NCBI RefSeq assembly: GCF_000764305.2
Contig: NW_025944084.1
Span: 237,285 to 301,284 of the forward strand
Length of the DNA stretch: 64,000 bases
Reading direction: 5' to 3'
From: Hyalella azteca
Lineage: Eukaryota > Arthropoda > Malacostraca > Amphipoda > Hyalellidae
Shown one piece after another: positions 60,740 to 64,000 of the stretch. The notes below the pieces were generated by a model. That model was not told the origin of the DNA and ran no database searches. It saw nothing but the letters and a program-made list of their open reading frames with translations. Position 1 is the stretch's first letter, and each line of letters begins with the position of its first letter. Position numbers and translations under genes: made by a program.

Positions 60740-61295
60740 CTTGTATAGGATGCCATTGTGCCCTACCATATCAAAAGCACTAGTAAAATCACAGAATATT
60801 GCCACCATGACACCTTTGCTGGTCAGTGGTCACTGGTCAGCGTGTCTCGCACCGCTGTAGTCAGTCTGGCCACCTGAAATAATAATGACATGAGTGACTT
60901 GATCAACATTCAACAGCAGACATGCAAGATCGGAAGCTTCCTTGACTTGGTTGCAATGCTTTCCTTTGTTCCAGGAAAAAGGTCAGGCGTTAGTTGATCA
61001 AGGATTCTAGCAACTTGCCAATGCATGAAAGCAGTGAAATTGGGCGATAAGAAGATACATTTGTCAGAGGCTTGTTTGGTTTTGCAATTGGGTTTATTAG
61101 TGTAGTTTTCTATTCTATGGGCACTGTGTTTGAATAGAAACTGTCATTGTAGATATTGAGAAGCCATAGTTTGTACTCCAATCTCCAAGGTTAGGTTTGC
61201 AAGATGCTTATTGTGGATGTAATCTAGCCCCGGGGAGGAGTTTTTAAGGTTATGCATACTATTTTCTAGCTCATACTTGATAAGTTCAGTGTAAA

Positions 61296-61735
61296 AGGCC
61301 TTGCGGCCTTTTCACCACGCCTGGTTGGGGGGTTGCTTCTTGACTATTTGGCCTAGTTGGGTTGCTTCTTGACTACTTGCCGCATGCGTGGCTAGCAGTT
61401 AGTCTAGAAATGCCAAAAGGGGAGCTAATGACAGCATTCGGGGTTGTACTGTTCTCTGGGTGTTGCCCAGTGCTTGTCGAGCCTGATCTTGAAGGCGTTA
61501 ATAGAGGGGGCAGTGACGACGCTGTCCGGCAGGCTGTTCCATATTGACATGACTCTGTAGGAGAAGTAGCCGGCTCTGACGTTCAGTCTGCAGCGGCCCT
61601 TGGTGAGTTTCAGGCTGTTCCCGCGGGTATCTCTGCCGTTGTGAAGGTGCAGCTGGGGGCGGTCAGCCTCGTAGGCGCCGTGGACGTACTTGAAAGCGTC
61701 GTACTTGGAGAACGAAAGTGTGGAGCGTACTTGAA
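61296..61735 (-). mobile_element. Second L2/CR1-like RT C-terminus
   Basis: Minus-strand translation gives FKYVHGAYEADRPQL, DTRGNSLKLTKGRCRLNVR, then YFSYRVMSIWNSLPDSVV and APSINAFKIRLDKHW, parallel to the element at 40129-40735 but clearly diverged. Only the last 100 or so codons remain. The 3' side reaches AAAAGGCCTTGCGGCCTTTT, a hairpin. Confidence 0.8.
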
Positions 61736-61739
61736 AGCA

Positions 61740-62280
61740 TGCAATGTGAATGGCTGGTTTATGGATGAATTATCATTACAGCTAAGTGAAAGAGCCACAG
61801 CCCACAGGAAGCAGTATTGCTTCTGAGATAGAAGCTGGAGTAGGAGAATTCAAGATACTATGGTAGTGTGAGGCCAATTGCCAAAGCATCTGCCTTCATA
61901 ACTGGATCAGAGATCATGGCATGATGGCATCATGAGTTATGAAAGGCTGGGATTTTTGATAGAATGGGATGTGAAGTCGTCTTCATGCTGGGATCTATGC
62001 TCACTGAATTGGCACTGAATCTGGGGTAAAACTTAAAAGCGGGTAACACTTAAAAGCTGAAGACGCCAAAGATGCTGAAGTCGCTGAAGTGATGAACGAT
62101 TGATCGATGGAACGCCGCGGCTGAACGACCCTGAATTATGATGATGATGTCTTTTTTCAGGCGTCGTAAAGGACCCCAAACAGGTCAGTTGTCACACCTG
62201 GGCACGGCAATTTCAACGCTTCTTTTCAAGTTTGCTTAGTCGTCACTAGTTTCTATGATTTCAAGAGCAGTTAACTTGGC
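61740..62280. other. Repeat-derived spacer
   Basis: Includes the 3' UTR-like CAGGTCAGTTGTCACACCTGG shared with 56455-56480. No gene. Confidence 0.4.
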
Positions 62281-62706
62281 AGGGCTTTAGCTTCACAATG
62301 TCCCCATCCGGCCGGTACTTGTGAGAAAGGTGATTACGGCCTTGATCACAAGGTGTTGCTCCTGTTTTGTGAGGTCACTCCCTCCCAGCAAGATTTGCAC
62401 CGTCATGGTCTGTATGCCAATATTTTGCAAAGTCCAGCTGAGCACCCAGTGTGCGACGACGAGATGACAGGGCAGGGATATGAGCCTCCGCCTGTAAGGA
62501 AACAACAGGAGTAGTTCTTCGGGCCCCTAAAATCAGGCGAAGGCAGGCATTTTGCAATACTTCTAGTTTGCTCAAAAGTGTCCGCGAAGCTGTTTGATAG
62601 AGAATTGAACCATAATCCATCTTTCCACGGATATAAGAGCAGTAGAAGAGCCTCAGGAAACATCTAGATGCACCCCAGTTTGGAGAGGCCATATGCTTCA
62701 AGAGAT

Positions 62707-62985
62707 CATAGTGACAAACCAGAGATTTTTTAGAATCAGTTCATTTTTAATTTCCTCATTTACTCAAGATTTAAACCAATTTCTTAAGTATGATAATCAT
62801 AGTGACAAACCAGAGATTTTTTAGAATCAGTTCATTTTTAATTTCCTCATTTACTCAAGATTTAAACCAATTTCTTATGTATGATAATGCTGGTAGTGGT
62901 ATCCAGGATACTGTACTGGTCTACTTTTAGGAATCAAAAATGAACTTGAGGGAGAATCTAAAAAACTCTCTGCTTTGCCACTATG
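62707..62985. mobile_element. CATAGTG MITE, partial plus full copy in tandem
   Basis: A partial copy (62707-62797) is joined head to tail to a full 188-bp copy (62798-62985). The pair is flanked by one exact 8-bp duplication CAAGAGAT (62699-62706 and 62986-62993). Removing it restores the RT frame ...RRMDLL-KHMASPNW.... Confidence 0.92.
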
Positions 62986-63086
62986 CAAGAGATCCATCCT
63001 CCGGATGATGTCACTCCTCAGGCTGGAGATGTGCAGTTGGGGGGCATCAAATGTCATTCCGAGCGCCCTGTGTTGTGACTTATAAG

Positions 63087-63268
63087 CATAGTGACAAACC
63101 AGAGATTTTTTAGAATTGGTTCATTTTCAATTTCCTCATTTACCCAAGATTTAAACCAATTTCTTATGTATGATAATGCTGGTATCCTGGATACTTTACT
63201 GGTCTACTTATAAGACTCAAAAACAAACTTGATGGAGTGTCTAAAGAACTCTCTGCTTTGCCACTATG
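63087..63268. mobile_element. CATAGTG MITE, third copy
   Basis: Starts CATAGTGACAAACCAGAGAT and ends CTCTGCTTTGCCACTATG. No matching 8-bp flanks are visible (CTTATAAG against GGCAGATA), so flanking sequence was probably lost after insertion. Confidence 0.85.
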
Positions 63269-63633
63269 GGCAGATAGACAGGCCATTGCTTATAACTCCA
63301 TCATACCTCAAAACTGGAATATGTTTGCTTTTTGATGAGAAGTATTGGAAGACGGTTTTGTTGGGGTTGACAGTAAATCCCCAACGCTGGAAGTAGTCTT
63401 GGAGAGTGTTCAGGTAGCCAGTGAGAGTGAGGGCTGCTTTTGCAACCTGCATAGTACTGCCACGGCAAGCAATGGTTATATCATCTGCATCATATATGTA
63501 AGTTTGTATGCCATTTTGTTGGGGTATATCCATCAGCAGCAGGTTAAACAACAGGGGACTCAGGACAGCTCCCTGTGGTACACCCGCTTCCAGCACTTGG
63601 GGACCAGGGCCTATACTTTCCAAAAAAGTTAGA

Positions 63634-63715
63634 TCGTAAGTTCATCAGCCAATCATTGACGGCCTTTCATGCAAAATCCACCAATCATAGACAAGAAAAT
63701 AGTGCCCAAGTACTT
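63634..63715. repeat. Copy of the repeat in intron 2 of the 219-aa gene
   Basis: CGTAAGTTCATCAGCCAATC...CAATCATAGACAAGAAAATAG matches 22265-22345 closely. It abuts the truncated RT at 63632. Confidence 0.7.
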
Positions 63716-63789
63716 TTTTTTTTTTCAAATTTGCGGGGGCCTCTGAAGACCAGTCCAATGCGGCCCCACGACAGAGTTTTGAGTTATAA

Positions 63790-63880
63790 TTGTTAATCAC
63801 TTTAATTAATCACTTCAATCACTTTAATTAATCACTTCAATCACTTTAATTAATCACTTCAATCACTTTAACTACTTCAA
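63790..63880. repeat. 22-bp tandem repeat
   Basis: About four units of AATCACTTTAATTAATCACTTC, nearly perfect. Short CTGCCTGCCTAACTCAAT repeats follow at about 63910-63955. Confidence 0.8.
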
Positions 63881-64000
63881 TTAATTGGCTCTTTATCATT
63901 AATCATTAAAATCCTGCCTAACTCAATCTGCCTGCCTAACTCAATCTGCCTGCCTAATTCGAACTCTCCCTAGCACCTGTTGAAGAGAACACTCCACGGC

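Larger units (their letters stand above)
57626..61290 (-). mobile_element. I-superfamily-like non-LTR retrotransposon (RT + RNase H), interrupted
   Basis: On the minus strand, from 5': RT start (LENSMHNLKNSSPGLDYIHNKHL, about 61270-61200), the AIFCDFTSAFDMVGHNGILYK catalytic block (about 60800-60740), then after an inserted element YKLARCGVQG, GVPQGAILSPTLFNILMHD, the catalytic YEDD, and LNISKTKCMYF (to 59137). A frame-broken stretch to 58800 carries LNIIQNNCLRTALG. Frame 58810-57626 (394 codons) is an intact RNase H domain with AYTDGS, ELFALNEAL, FTDSLSSL and HRGIAGNEAADH, then a CNCGLHAETIDHLLLHC zinc-knuckle-like motif. The RT has stops and frameshifts, so the element is dead. The ORF1 and endonuclease regions are not seen. 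Confidence 0.88.
62293..63632 (-). mobile_element. RT fragment of an I-like element, broken by MITEs
   Basis: From 5': GVPQGAVLSPLLFNLLLMD, the catalytic YDADD, GFTVNPNKTVFQYFSSK, then MTFDAPQLHISSLRSDIIRRMDLL, continuing as KHMASPNWGASRCFLRLFYCSYIRGKMDYGS and LSKLEVLQNACLRLILGA. The RNase H region is missing: the thumb runs straight into the ORF2 C-terminus (QEQHLVIKAVITFL), so there was an internal deletion. The 5' side is cut at 63632 by another repeat. Confidence 0.85.

Overview
The window is eukaryotic nuclear DNA: AT-rich, with genes split by introns that have clean GT-AG junctions, and full of interspersed repeats. It is most likely from an arthropod. Supporting signs are degenerate TTAGG-type (arthropod telomere motif) repeats near 16.3-16.5 kb, a family of small six-cysteine secreted proteins that resemble odorant-binding proteins, and the mix of Penelope, I-like non-LTR, L2/CR1-like and hAT/Tc1 elements. 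The assembly is short-read based. It has a 96-N gap at 17681-17776 and, 200 bp before it, an untrimmed Nextera mate-pair junction adaptor (17441-17478), so continuity across 17.4-17.9 kb is doubtful.

Layout. (1) 3.6-8.1 kb, plus strand: a complete five-exon PDCD10/CCM3 gene (217 aa). (2) 9.9-32.7 kb, minus strand: a tandem array of three paralogues of a six-cysteine secreted protein carrying a Gly-rich insert. Two are complete five-coding-exon genes (219 and 195 aa), each with a TATA box and a 5' UTR exon. The third (9.9-14.0 kb) is a pseudogene with a lost start codon, two frameshifting indels, a lost stop and no recognisable exon 3. The two intact genes also share homologous upstream flanks. 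(3) 33-43 kb: mostly gene-free repeat sequence. (4) 43.5-44.6 kb, plus strand: a possible small secreted-peptide gene, of which exon 1 is the best supported. (5) 44.8-52.3 kb, minus strand: a complete eleven-exon polypeptide GalNAc-transferase of the GALNT10/pgant6 type (587 aa), with large foldback and hAT-like insertions in its introns. (6) 53.7-64 kb, minus strand: a retrotransposon graveyard. It holds a Penelope-like element with RT and GIY-YIG domains, an I-like element with RT and RNase H, and further RT remnants, several broken by MITEs with exact 8-bp target duplications.

How the genes relate. PDCD10 (a kinase scaffold) and GALNT10 (a Golgi O-glycosyltransferase) are unrelated housekeeping-type genes. 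The secreted-protein cluster is a lineage-specific duplication and the most interesting biology here. Its two Cys-bearing halves are conserved between copies, while the central Gly/His/Arg-rich segment, which begins at the start of exon 4, diverges quickly and contains perfect 18-bp in-frame repeats. All identifications come from reading translations and motifs by eye; no database search was possible.
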